49,340 nt of DNA, taken from NCBI GenBank assembly GCA_903873295.1, contig CAIQNV010000088.1, positions 1-49,340 of the forward strand, in the 5' to 3' direction. Origin of the DNA: an uncultured Elusimicrobia bacterium. Its GTDB lineage: Bacteria > Elusimicrobiota > Elusimicrobia > Elusimicrobiales > UBA9959. Below are positions 1 through 8,351 of the stretch, in pieces; the first letter of the stretch is position 1, and every line of letters starts with the position of its first letter. The position numbers were made by a program, and so were the translations under genes. A model generated the notes under the pieces. That model saw nothing but the letters and a program-made list of their open reading frames with translations, had not been told where the DNA came from and did not search any database.

Positions 1-1719
1 ATGACTCATTTAAACAGGATTGAAGCACTGTTTTCTCGACGTTCGTGCACTGTAATTCCAGAAGTTCCCTTTTTTCTTAAAAACACCTCGCCGGAAAAGA
101 GAAAAGCGTGGCTGTTTAAGTCTAAGGTTCTTGCGGTATATGGCGCCTTCGTTCTTTTGAGGCTGCTGGGCTTTAGCCTGGTATTTATAAGCGGCCTTAG
201 CCTTAGCACTTTTTCTCCGTTCAATTCTTCAGTTATTACTCTGTCCGCTGCTTTGCTCGCGGCTGCCGCCGTATCCTTTTATATTCTTCCCTGGGCAGCG
301 CCCAAAAGGGGGATTTTTAAAATATTAGGGATCGAGATACGAGAGAAAACGCCTGAAACACGCGAGCTCTTCTGGGTTAAATGGATTTCTCATCGTGTGA
401 ATACTTCCGGCAGCGCGGAAATACGCGGGCTACCGCCGCTGCTTCTCCGCCTCGCCGCGGTGTCAGCCGGCTCGCTGCTGGTTGTGCTCTTCACTCACGG
501 CATCTGGCACGCAAAAGCGGAGGCCTTGAAACAGAGCGTCAAGGAGAAGGGCTGGTCCTCCAGCCTGGCTGACTTTCAGGCGAATGTGCCGGATGAGCAG
601 TACGCCGGCCAGGCGGCCGAAAGCGCCATGATAAAGATAGGGATGGGTGCTATGGACGAGAAAACTGATATGGCGCTGAAAACGCTTAAGTGGGATAAAG
701 AAATATTTGAGCTGCAATCAGCGTACGTCGCGCGGCAGCTGCCCATAATTGCGAAGGAATTATCGCCGGCGATAAAAGGGCGCACCCGGTGGATAAAACA
801 GGACTACCAGGCCGCGGTTAAAAATCCTTTCGGTTTGCAGGTTCCTCAATTCGCTGACCAGATAAAGTTATCTAAGTTCTTGCGGCTATGCGCCAGCGTG
901 GAGGCTTTCCGCGGTAACCTGCCGGAAGCGTGGGGTTATGTCAGGCTTCAATTAAGCATTGCCGGCCTTGTCTCCTCCGATCCTTCTCTTATTGCCAAGA
1001 TGATCACAGTTGTCCTGCGCCGCCAGGCCGCTTTGGCCGCGGTCGGCATTATGCTCAGCCGCCCCTCGGCCGGCATTCCGGCTGATATTGCCAAAAGTCT
1101 GCAGGTATTTCCCTCTGAATCTCTGGTTTCGGACGGTATGAAGACGGAGGTGGCAAAGTTCTCTGATCTTATAGCGTCTCCTCTTACTGTAGAAGACAGA
1201 ATGAAAATCAGCGGGGTGAAGTATTATAAGGGCGTGGTTCAGTCGCATATTTGGGCTTTTACGGGCTTGACCGACCTAAGCATCGCCAAATCCGTTTCCT
1301 ACTACTCAGAATTAGTTATCACACCTTCCCGCTATAAGTTATTCGAGCCCCGGGGCAGTAAAGCCGACATGGAATTTAAGAACCTGCCGGATTGGCCCTA
1401 TTTTCTCACTAAGACTATGACGGGGATATTCAGCGACCTGCACGAGAAGGAATGGGAGATGAAAGCCTGGGGGCAAATGTCACTTGTTACCTCTGCGGCA
1501 GGGAAATATTACCGCGTCCAAGGCCGCTATCCCGGGAAGCTCAGCGAGCTCAGCCCGAAGTTCATTGCCGTAAATCTCCTTGAAGACCCCTTCTCGGCTA
1601 AGGATTTTAAATATGCCGCAACCACGGCCGGGAAGGGTTTCTTCCTGTGCAGCGCCGGGCCTAAAGGAAACCGTAAAGATTTTAGGGAGCTAACATTCTG
1701 TATTCAGCAGGCGCGCTGA
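1..1719 (+). CDS. Membrane protein with pseudopilin-like C-terminal module, possibly 5' partial
   Basis: I do not recognise this 572-residue protein as a named family. Three hydrophobic segments are visible at about residues 43-68, 77-98 and 146-167, followed by a long soluble part that is probably extracytoplasmic. The last ~75 residues contain a YP..L..L stretch (GRYPGKLSEL), then DPF and a SAGPKGN motif. This order resembles the C-terminal region of GspG-type pseudopilins, where such motifs bind calcium, but there is no N-terminal prepilin signal. The reading frame opens at the first base of the window, so the true start may lie upstream. It ends 66 bases before the next gene, which is also an unfamiliar envelope protein, and the two may be co-transcribed. 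Function unknown. Confidence 0.7.
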   Translation: MTHLNRIEALFSRRSCTVIPEVPFFLKNTSPEKRKAWLFKSKVLAVYGAFVLLRLLGFSLVFISGLSLSTFSPFNSSVITLSAALLAAAAVSFYILPWAAPKRGIFKILGIEIREKTPETRELFWVKWISHRVNTSGSAEIRGLPPLLLRLAAVSAGSLLVVLFTHGIWHAKAEALKQSVKEKGWSSSLADFQANVPDEQYAGQAAESAMIKIGMGAMDEKTDMALKTLKWDKEIFELQSAYVARQLPIIAKELSPAIKGRTRWIKQDYQAAVKNPFGLQVPQFADQIKLSKFLRLCASVEAFRGNLPEAWGYVRLQLSIAGLVSSDPSLIAKMITVVLRRQAALAAVGIMLSRPSAGIPADIAKSLQVFPSESLVSDGMKTEVAKFSDLIASPLTVEDRMKISGVKYYKGVVQSHIWAFTGLTDLSIAKSVSYYSELVITPSRYKLFEPRGSKADMEFKNLPDWPYFLTKTMTGIFSDLHEKEWEMKAWGQMSLVTSAAGKYYRVQGRYPGKLSELSPKFIAVNLLEDPFSAKDFKYAATTAGKGFFLCSAGPKGNRKDFRELTFCIQQAR

Positions 1720-1785
1720 ATTGTTTTGGGCGAAAGTGCGTCTAATATGGACAGGGAAAGCCGGCGGGGTTTTGAGGCCAAACAT

Positions 1786-4026
1786 ATGAAGAACAAATAC
1801 CTGGCTTTAATACTAACGGTTGCAGCCGCCCTTCCATGTTTGATCGTAGCTTGTCCGGCGGGGGGCGTGAAAACCGTCAAGCTTGGCGAATTAATGCCGG
1901 TCTCGGAAATATATCTCGGGTATCATGTTCTTCGGCTGGACAAGCATAAGTCCACCGGGCCGGTGACGGTTGCAGGCTGGGTGTTTGATGACGGGATAGG
2001 CGTTGAAATAAATTCAAGCCTTATCTACGCGCTTAACGGGGAATATAAGCAGTTGGATATTAAGGCCGGCCTTAACCCGGCTGGAAAGACGTTTTATTCC
2101 GATAAGAAGGTGAGGTTCGAGATACGCGGCGACGGCAAGCTCCTTTTTTCAGGCCAGGTAAGTAAATTGAACGAGGGGCTGGGGCTTATCCGTGTGCCGC
2201 TTGAAGGTGTGCAGAAGCTGGCCTTAAGGACCAGGGGCCCCCTTGTGTCGGGTACCGACCCCAGGGCGGCGTTTTGGGTCGGCGGCAGGCTGCTTAAGGC
2301 GGCGCGGCCGAGCGGCAGGGACTCGGCGTATACAAAGTCCATACAAACTTACGACGGGCCGGAACTGGCGATCTCGCGGTTCGGGGATAACGGGTTAATA
2401 ATCGAGGAATATAATTGCCTGGTGCAGTTCATTAAGAGCCCGGCTTACCCAATGGGCTCGGAACTGTTTATAACCAGGAACACGCCCTATACAGCCCTCG
2501 ACATCAAGGGCGACCTTGCCGCAGCGGGCGGCCTTGGCGCCGACGCGGGGATGGCTTCCTGGGACACCAGCCAGCGCCCTCCCAAGTCCCGCACCTACAG
2601 GGTCAGCAAGATGGGCCACCGCATCCTGCGCAAAGCGCCGGAAGTAATTAAATTTGAAAGAACTATGGCGGAGCCCTCCGTCACCGCGGCCGATAAAAAG
2701 AAAGTTAAAAAGTTCCTTGCAAGCATGGGGGCCTGGAGCAGCGGGGATTTGCTGGTAATACTAAAGGAAGGAAAAGACGCGGTATTATGGAACAATATTG
2801 TTACCGACGGGCACTTGGAAATGATGCGGGACTTTCGGGCCGAGGAATACAAACAGTACCTTGCCGCCAAGCCCCTGAACCTTGTCCCGGAATTTAACGC
2901 CCTGATAAGCGGCAGGGCGGCGGTCGACGTTTCTATGGAGGACTGCGGGGCAAAACTATGCACCGCGTATGTTATACAGATCCCCGCGCGCCTGGCCTGG
3001 AAATTACCCTGGCGGGTGGAGCTTCTGCGTTACTTAGTACGCGGCGCAAGTGCGCTTGGGCTTCCCGGCGCGGTCCTGCTGGGTGTCTTGATCCTCAGGC
3101 GGAAGCGGCGGCTGCTGAAGTACTACCTGGCGGTTTCGTTTCCCGCGGCGGCGCTCTGGCTTTACGGTGTATATACTGTTACTCATGCTATAGACGCTAT
3201 GGACATACTGGCTATAGGCTGTATCCATCTTCCGGTTCTTCTGGTATTCGCGCTAATCTATTTCTTTCTGCCGGCGGAATACCTGCCGGCTAAAACGGCT
3301 TTTTCCCGCGGTGCGCAAGGGCTGTGCAAGTGGCTGTTCCTCACAGGCGCGGCGGCCTCGCTGCTGTTCTTAGCGCTTTTGCCGGTATATAACAAGCTTA
3401 AAGAACCGAGAATTGTCGAGACTAAAACAGAGGGCGGGCTGCGGATAAGTTTTGTGAGAATAAATCCAATTATTGCCGCTGTGGACGGGCTGCTGGGCAG
3501 AACTGACCGCCGCTGGGGCTGGACAATGAAAAAAGACAATAAAGTCGGTTGTTATATTGTTCTCTCCGCAATTGAAAATGAAGGGAAGAAAATAAACCGG
3601 AATTGGGATAAGATCAAGCTGCGTAAGGACTTTGAGTCAAAGGTGCTGTGGACATTGTTAAAGGATACTCCTCCGTCCGAGCGGAGTAATTATTTTTCGG
3701 CGCTGGAGATAAAGGCTATCACGGCCCATGAAAAAGCGCATGGCGAGGATTATTTAAGCAGCATCAATGGCGATGGGCCCGAAGGCGACAGCACGGCTGA
3801 AAACGCCAAGCGGGAAACCAAAGCTTATCTGGCGGGCTTGCAGATCTCGCCGTACGCTCTTGTGCTGCTTAGCAGGTTCTCGGGGCAGGAGGCTGCGGCC
3901 GGCGCCAAAAAAGAGATCTTCAGTAATTTCATGAAATACGCCGACACACCTGCTATGGATGACGTCGCTGACCTTGCCCCCGCGGAGATATCCCGGCGGG
4001 CGGCTGAAATATCTAAAAAGATCTAG
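1786..4026 (+). CDS. Lipoprotein-like membrane protein with NPCBM-like domain and HExxH motif
   Basis: No full-length family recognised. I chose ATG 1786 over the in-frame TTG at 1726 because it has a GAGG about 10 bases upstream and begins a signal peptide (MKNKYLALILTV...) ending in an IVAC lipobox-like site. Residues ~40-180 resemble the NPCBM/NEW2 carbohydrate-binding module: a GIGVEINSSLIY stretch, then a VRFEIRGDGKLLFSG strand pair and a closing FWVGGRLL. About four transmembrane helices follow at ~430-555. The C-terminal soluble part has HEKAH at residues 648-652 and an E-x-x-A at 677-680, the spacing expected for a gluzincin-type zinc peptidase. That the protein is a peptidase is inference from a short motif; the family is otherwise unknown to me. 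Confidence 0.7.
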   Translation: MKNKYLALILTVAAALPCLIVACPAGGVKTVKLGELMPVSEIYLGYHVLRLDKHKSTGPVTVAGWVFDDGIGVEINSSLIYALNGEYKQLDIKAGLNPAGKTFYSDKKVRFEIRGDGKLLFSGQVSKLNEGLGLIRVPLEGVQKLALRTRGPLVSGTDPRAAFWVGGRLLKAARPSGRDSAYTKSIQTYDGPELAISRFGDNGLIIEEYNCLVQFIKSPAYPMGSELFITRNTPYTALDIKGDLAAAGGLGADAGMASWDTSQRPPKSRTYRVSKMGHRILRKAPEVIKFERTMAEPSVTAADKKKVKKFLASMGAWSSGDLLVILKEGKDAVLWNNIVTDGHLEMMRDFRAEEYKQYLAAKPLNLVPEFNALISGRAAVDVSMEDCGAKLCTAYVIQIPARLAWKLPWRVELLRYLVRGASALGLPGAVLLGVLILRRKRRLLKYYLAVSFPAAALWLYGVYTVTHAIDAMDILAIGCIHLPVLLVFALIYFFLPAEYLPAKTAFSRGAQGLCKWLFLTGAAASLLFLALLPVYNKLKEPRIVETKTEGGLRISFVRINPIIAAVDGLLGRTDRRWGWTMKKDNKVGCYIVLSAIENEGKKINRNWDKIKLRKDFESKVLWTLLKDTPPSERSNYFSALEIKAITAHEKAHGEDYLSSINGDGPEGDSTAENAKRETKAYLAGLQISPYALVLLSRFSGQEAAAGAKKEIFSNFMKYADTPAMDDVADLAPAEISRRAAEISKKI

Positions 4027-4072
4027 CCGAAGCCGGGTTTGATCACCGGGCGGGGGAAGCCGCGAAAGCGAC

Positions 4073-4102
4073 TTGAATGCAGGGCGTGAAGATTGCGATA
4101 AT
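4073..4102 (+). promoter_or_regulatory. Candidate sigma70-type promoter for the phosphofructokinase gene
   Basis: TTGAAT at 4073-4078 and GATAAT at 4097-4102 are separated by 18 bases, and the start codon follows 33 bases later. Both hexamers deviate from consensus, so this is a prediction from pattern only. Confidence 0.4.
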
Positions 4103-4135
4103 AATTCAAGGACAATTTGAATCTCTGGGGGCTGT

Positions 4136-5251
4136 ATGGTAAAAAATAAAACTAAAATTAAGAAGATCGCGATCAACACCGGGGGCGGGGACGCGCCGGG
4201 GCTTAACGCCGTTATCAGGGCGGTGGTGGTGTCCGCGCTGAACAAAGGCTGGGAAGTGGTAGGCATACGGGACGGCTATAACGGGCTGATGAAGCCTGAA
4301 GAGTATCCCGAGGGCGGCCTTATCACGCTCTCCCGCGGCAAGGTGCGCGGCATCACCCACCTGGGCGGAACCATACTGGGGACCACCAACAAGGGCAATC
4401 CGACTAAATATCCGACGATGGGCAGCGACGGGAAGATGTACGAGAAGGACCGCAGCGACGAGCTGGTGGCGGCTTTTAAAAAGAACGGCATAGACGCGCT
4501 GGTGGCGCTCGGCGGCGACGGCTCGCTGGCCATCGCCAATGTGCTGGCCGAAAAAGGGATACGCGCCATAGGCGTGCCGAAGACCATAGACAACGATCTG
4601 GATAAAACCGTCATAACTTTCGGTTTCGACACCGCTGTTTCCTTCGCCACCGAATGTCTTGACCGCCTGCATTCCACCGCCGAGGCGCACCGCCGGGTGA
4701 TGGTGGTGGAGGTGATGGGCCGCTACGCCGGGTGGATAGCGCTTAACGCGGGTATTTCAGGCAACGCCGACGCGATCCTGATCCCGGAGATTCCCTACGA
4801 TATAAACAAGGTCGCGGCGGCCCTCAGGGAAAGGCCCAAGCGCGGCAAACATTACGCCATAGTGGTCGTGGCCGAGGGCGCGAAGCCGAAGGGCGGCGCG
4901 GTTTCCGTAGTCAGCAAGGAGCTGGGCCGCGCGGAGAAGCTGGGCGGCGCGGGCGAGCGCCTGGCCCTGGCGCTGGAGCCGCTGGTGGGCAAGGAATGCC
5001 GCACCGTGGTGCTGGGCCATCTGCTGCGCGGCGGCAGCCCCACCACTTTCGACCGTCTTATTTCGCTGCGCTTCGGCGCGGCCGCGGTGCGCGCGCTCGA
5101 GGAAGGCTATTCCGGAGTGATGGTGGCGCTGGACCCCCCGACGGTGCGCTATGTCCCTCTTAAAGAGGCCACCAGCCGCATGAAGGTGGTCCCGCTCGAC
5201 TGCGACACTATAATCACCGCGCGCGACCTGGGTATAAGCTTTGGGGACTAG
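4136..5251 (+). CDS. pfkA: 6-phosphofructokinase
   Basis: Phosphorylates fructose 6-phosphate to fructose 1,6-bisphosphate in glycolysis, in the cytosol. The 371-residue protein has the family's N-terminal GGGDAPGLNAVIR loop (16-28), GGDGS at 126-130, PKTIDNDL at 148-155 with the catalytic Asp152, and MGRYAGW at 194-200. The pair Gly129/Lys149 corresponds to E. coli positions 104 and 124. Glycine at 104 is associated with ATP use, while lysine at 124 is typical of the PPi/group III branch; the combination is known in ATP-using group III enzymes, so ATP is the likelier donor. A molybdenum cofactor nucleotidyltransferase gene starts 21 bases downstream and is probably co-transcribed. Confidence 0.93.
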   Translation: MVKNKTKIKKIAINTGGGDAPGLNAVIRAVVVSALNKGWEVVGIRDGYNGLMKPEEYPEGGLITLSRGKVRGITHLGGTILGTTNKGNPTKYPTMGSDGKMYEKDRSDELVAAFKKNGIDALVALGGDGSLAIANVLAEKGIRAIGVPKTIDNDLDKTVITFGFDTAVSFATECLDRLHSTAEAHRRVMVVEVMGRYAGWIALNAGISGNADAILIPEIPYDINKVAAALRERPKRGKHYAIVVVAEGAKPKGGAVSVVSKELGRAEKLGGAGERLALALEPLVGKECRTVVLGHLLRGGSPTTFDRLISLRFGAAAVRALEEGYSGVMVALDPPTVRYVPLKEATSRMKVVPLDCDTIITARDLGISFGD

Positions 5252-5272
5252 GAAATTGAGCGATTAGAAACC

Positions 5273-5872
5273 ATGCTATCAGCGATAATACTTGCGGCGG
5301 GGGAATCCTCAAGGATGGGGCGGCCCAAGGCGCTGCTCCAATGGCGGGGGAAGACTTTTCTGGAGCATGTGTGCGCGGCGGTCCGGTCGGCCGGGGTGGA
5401 GGACAGGGTCGTGGTGCTGGGCCGGGCTTCGCCTGAAATACTCGCCGCCTGGACGCCCGCTGGAGAGAAAGTGGCGGTAAACCTGAAGCCGGAGAACGGC
5501 CAGCTCTCGTCCCTGCGCGCGGGGCTCGATACCGCGTCGAAATATTCAGAAGGCTACCTGGTCTGCCTGGCGGACCAGCCGACCATACTGCCGGAAAGCT
5601 ATAAAAAAATAATCGGTTTCTGGTCCTACCACAAAGATTCTCTGGTGATACCGCGGACTCTCCGCGCGTCGGATTCCCGACTAAAAAGGGGCCACCCCAT
5701 AATTATCCCCGCGGCGCACAGGCAGTTGTGCTTTGAGGCGCCGCTCGACAAGGGCCTGCACTGGGTGACCCACCACCCGTCGGTGAGGATAGCCGATCTG
5801 GAAGTGTCGGACCCGGAGATAATAAGGGATTTTGACACTCCCGGGGATTACGAAAGCCTGGAATCCAGCTGA
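5273..5872 (+). CDS. mocA: MocA-like molybdenum cofactor cytidylyltransferase
   Basis: A 199-residue MobA/MocA-family NTP transferase. The N-terminal signature LAAGESSRMGRPKALL (residues 7-22) is the nucleotide-binding loop and Mg-binding region of this fold; a LADQP motif near 100 is also typical. MocA attaches CMP to molybdopterin to make the MCD form used by xanthine dehydrogenase-family enzymes. The assignment to MocA rather than another sugar-nucleotide or MobA-type transferase rests mainly on context: xdhC and two Mo hydroxylases follow within 2.5 kb. It starts 21 bases after the phosphofructokinase stop. The single odd feature is the cyclase gene lying between it and xdhC. Confidence 0.82.
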   Translation: MLSAIILAAGESSRMGRPKALLQWRGKTFLEHVCAAVRSAGVEDRVVVLGRASPEILAAWTPAGEKVAVNLKPENGQLSSLRAGLDTASKYSEGYLVCLADQPTILPESYKKIIGFWSYHKDSLVIPRTLRASDSRLKRGHPIIIPAAHRQLCFEAPLDKGLHWVTHHPSVRIADLEVSDPEIIRDFDTPGDYESLESS

Positions 5873-5980
5873 TGTTCCCGATCGCCGCGCTGCTCCTTAG
5901 CCCGCGCGGGCGTGAATTCCGCTTACTTTCATAAATGCCATAATATACTGGGTTTTTCTGAAATTCCTTTAGGAGATTCA

Positions 5981-7477
5981 ATGACAGCCAAGACCGACGA
6001 AGCCGGGCGCAAGAAAAAAATGAAGGAATTTTTCGATATGCTGATGCTGCCGTTCGCCCTTGCCTTTGTAAAATCGGTTTTTTTAAAAATGGCAGTAGCC
6101 GCCTTTACCGGAGCAGCTTCAGGAAAAACCTTTTCTTTCTCCTTCTCCCTCAACCTCGATTTTCTGCTAATGCTCGTGCTTATTCATTTCTGGGCCAAGC
6201 CTGCGTATAAATACGTCAAAAATCCCGACGATAAGCTTAAAGTCGCGGTGCGGCTCCGCATAGGCAACGTGTACAGGGACGCTTTCCTGATGCTGATCAT
6301 CGTGCAGGCCGTCTCAATGGGGATATCCTATGCGCTGTCCGGGCTGGCTTCCGGAGCGAAGCTCGCTGCCGCGGGGGTAGCCTTTCTGGCGCAGGCCTCT
6401 CTGGCGGTCGTTTATATAGACAGCATTCTTTCAAAGCAGAAAAACCTTATGGAGGCGCTTTATTCACCGGACGAGCTCTCGCTTCTGAGGCCGGGTTTCT
6501 CAATACCGGTTTATATAAAGGTCTCCAGTATGGTGTTCGGCTTCGCTTTGATCCCGTTCCTGCTGATCTATACCGCTTTCCTGAACCGGGTCCCCTGGGA
6601 CGTTTTTTCCGGCGAGCTTGTTATGATGATGTTCCTCTCGGGAGTGGTGCTGATCAAAGGGCTTTCCAGCATCTACAACGGCATGCAGGTCCCGCTGGAC
6701 GGTCTGATAATCAAAATGAAGCGCGTGGCCGGTGGGGAATTCGTCAAAACCCGGATCTATTTCTCCGACGAGGTGGCGCATCTCAAAGCCGGGTTCAACG
6801 AGATGGTGGACGGGCTGAAGGAACGGAAGGAGCTGCAGGACACTTTCGGCAAATACCTTTCCATAGAAATAGCCAGAGAACTGATAAAGAACAAGAAGGT
6901 GAACCTGGGCGGCGAAGCTATGGAGGCCGCGGTGATGTTCTGCGATATCCGCAATTTTACCCCGCTGAGCGAAAAGATGAGCGCCTCCGATCTTATCGAC
7001 TTTCTCAACAGCTATTTCCACTACATAACCCCTCCTATAGCCCTGCATAACGGCGTTATAAACAAGTTCATGGGCGACGCCGTGATGGCGATCTATACCC
7101 CGCTGCTCGGCTCCGAAGATTACGCGGCCGACGCTGTGCGAGCCGCCGTCGCTATGCGCAAGGCCCTCGCCGAATTCAACGCCTCCGGCAAGGCCCCGTC
7201 GCGGGTAGACTTCGGGATAGGCGTGCACGCCGGCAGGCTCGTGGCCGGCAATATAGGCACTTCCGCCCGGCTTGAATACACTTTTATAGGCGACACTGTG
7301 AATATCGCCTCCAGGCTGGAGTCTAAGACCAAGGACCTTAATACCGACATAATAGTCAGCGGGATCGCGCTGGAGATGGCCCGCGGCTCGCTGGGCGGCT
7401 CCGTGGCTTTTGAGTCGCTTGGTAAAGTGGCGCTTAAAGGTAAAGCCGAAACGATGGAACTGTACAAAGTGGTCTGA
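5981..7477 (+). CDS. Membrane-bound class III adenylate/guanylate cyclase
   Basis: Makes cyclic nucleotide from ATP (or GTP). I chose ATG 5981 because AGGAG lies seven bases upstream; an earlier in-frame start at 5912 has no such site. The 498-residue product has about six transmembrane helices (22-42, 58-76, 99-120, 126-148, 181-200, 210-230), a HAMP-like linker (~232-285) and a C-terminal cyclase domain. Visible catalytic residues are metal-binding Asp322 and Asp366, Lys362, Thr434, Asn441 and Arg445. Threonine in place of the purine-selecting aspartate (YTFIGDTVN) marks a class IIIb enzyme, a group often bicarbonate-responsive. All essential residues are present, so it should be active. 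Its input signal is not evident. Confidence 0.9.
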   Translation: MTAKTDEAGRKKKMKEFFDMLMLPFALAFVKSVFLKMAVAAFTGAASGKTFSFSFSLNLDFLLMLVLIHFWAKPAYKYVKNPDDKLKVAVRLRIGNVYRDAFLMLIIVQAVSMGISYALSGLASGAKLAAAGVAFLAQASLAVVYIDSILSKQKNLMEALYSPDELSLLRPGFSIPVYIKVSSMVFGFALIPFLLIYTAFLNRVPWDVFSGELVMMMFLSGVVLIKGLSSIYNGMQVPLDGLIIKMKRVAGGEFVKTRIYFSDEVAHLKAGFNEMVDGLKERKELQDTFGKYLSIEIARELIKNKKVNLGGEAMEAAVMFCDIRNFTPLSEKMSASDLIDFLNSYFHYITPPIALHNGVINKFMGDAVMAIYTPLLGSEDYAADAVRAAVAMRKALAEFNASGKAPSRVDFGIGVHAGRLVAGNIGTSARLEYTFIGDTVNIASRLESKTKDLNTDIIVSGIALEMARGSLGGSVAFESLGKVALKGKAETMELYKVV

Positions 7478-7499
7478 CGAAAATTAGTAAAATATCTCC

Positions 7500-8333
7500 A
7501 TGAATGAATCTAAAAACCTCATCAAAATACTTTCCGAAGCCATAGACGGCGGCCGCGGCGCCGCATTCGTCACCGTCATCTCCGTGGGCGGCTCCACGCC
7601 CAGAGAGGCCGGCGCCAAAATGCTGGTATACGCCGACGGTTCCATCGAGGGCACGGTGGGCGGCGGCTCCATTGAGGCCATGACCATAAAGCAGGCCGTG
7701 GACTGCCTGAAGCGGGGCGCGGGCGGAAAATTCGTCTTTGACCTGAAGCCCGGAGGCAATACCGGCATGATCTGCATGGGCAAGATGGAAGTTTACATTG
7801 ACGTGTACAAGAACCCTTTAAAGGTGTTGATACTCGGCGGCGGGCACGTGGGGATGAAGCTCGCCGAGGCCTGCCGCCTGGCCGGCTACCCTTTTATAGT
7901 GGCCGACGATAGGAAGGAATTCGCCAACGCCGGGCGTTTCCCGGGGGCGCTGGGAATAATAAACGAGGCGCCGCACAAGGCCGTGGCGCTGGCCGCCCCG
8001 GATAAGGACACCTACGCCGTGATAGTGACCCGCGGCCACGCGTTGGACAGGGAATGCCTTGAGGCCTTGATGAAAACCCCGGCCGCCTACATAGGCATGA
8101 TAGGCAGCGCCGACAAGGTGCGGGAGATCTTCCGCCTGGCCGGAAAGAAAAAACTTTATCCGCTCAAGGACCCCCGCGTGCATTCTCCCATAGGGCTGAA
8201 CCTGGGCGGTAAAGCGCCGGGGGAGATAGCCGTTTCCGTGCTGGCCGAGATAATGAAGACGCACTATAAGCGCGACGGGGCGCAGATGCGGGTGACGGAT
8301 AGCCACGGCTCACAGGCGGCAAGCCGCAAATAA
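7500..8333 (+). CDS. xdhC: XdhC/CoxI family molybdenum hydroxylase maturation factor
   Basis: XdhC proteins bind the molybdenum cofactor, support its sulfuration and deliver it to xanthine dehydrogenase-type apoenzymes. The 277-residue product shows the N-terminal XdhC/CoxI domain (GSTPREAGAKM around 31-41 and GTVGGGSIE around 51-59), then a C-terminal Rossmann domain opening with GGGHVG near 113 and ending with RGHALDRECLEAL and IGMIGSADKVREI. It lies 22 bases after the cyclase gene and 18 bases before the first Mo subunit, so it is almost certainly co-transcribed with the hydroxylase genes it serves. Confidence 0.93.
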   Translation: MNESKNLIKILSEAIDGGRGAAFVTVISVGGSTPREAGAKMLVYADGSIEGTVGGGSIEAMTIKQAVDCLKRGAGGKFVFDLKPGGNTGMICMGKMEVYIDVYKNPLKVLILGGGHVGMKLAEACRLAGYPFIVADDRKEFANAGRFPGALGIINEAPHKAVALAAPDKDTYAVIVTRGHALDRECLEALMKTPAAYIGMIGSADKVREIFRLAGKKKLYPLKDPRVHSPIGLNLGGKAPGEIAVSVLAEIMKTHYKRDGAQMRVTDSHGSQAASRK

Positions 8334-8351
8334 CAAGTCACGGGTGATCTT

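Noticed and set aside
5900-5911. GCCCGCGCGGGC palindrome as a terminator after mocA
   Set aside because: It is a short loopless palindrome with no T-run; it may be chance in GC-rich DNA.
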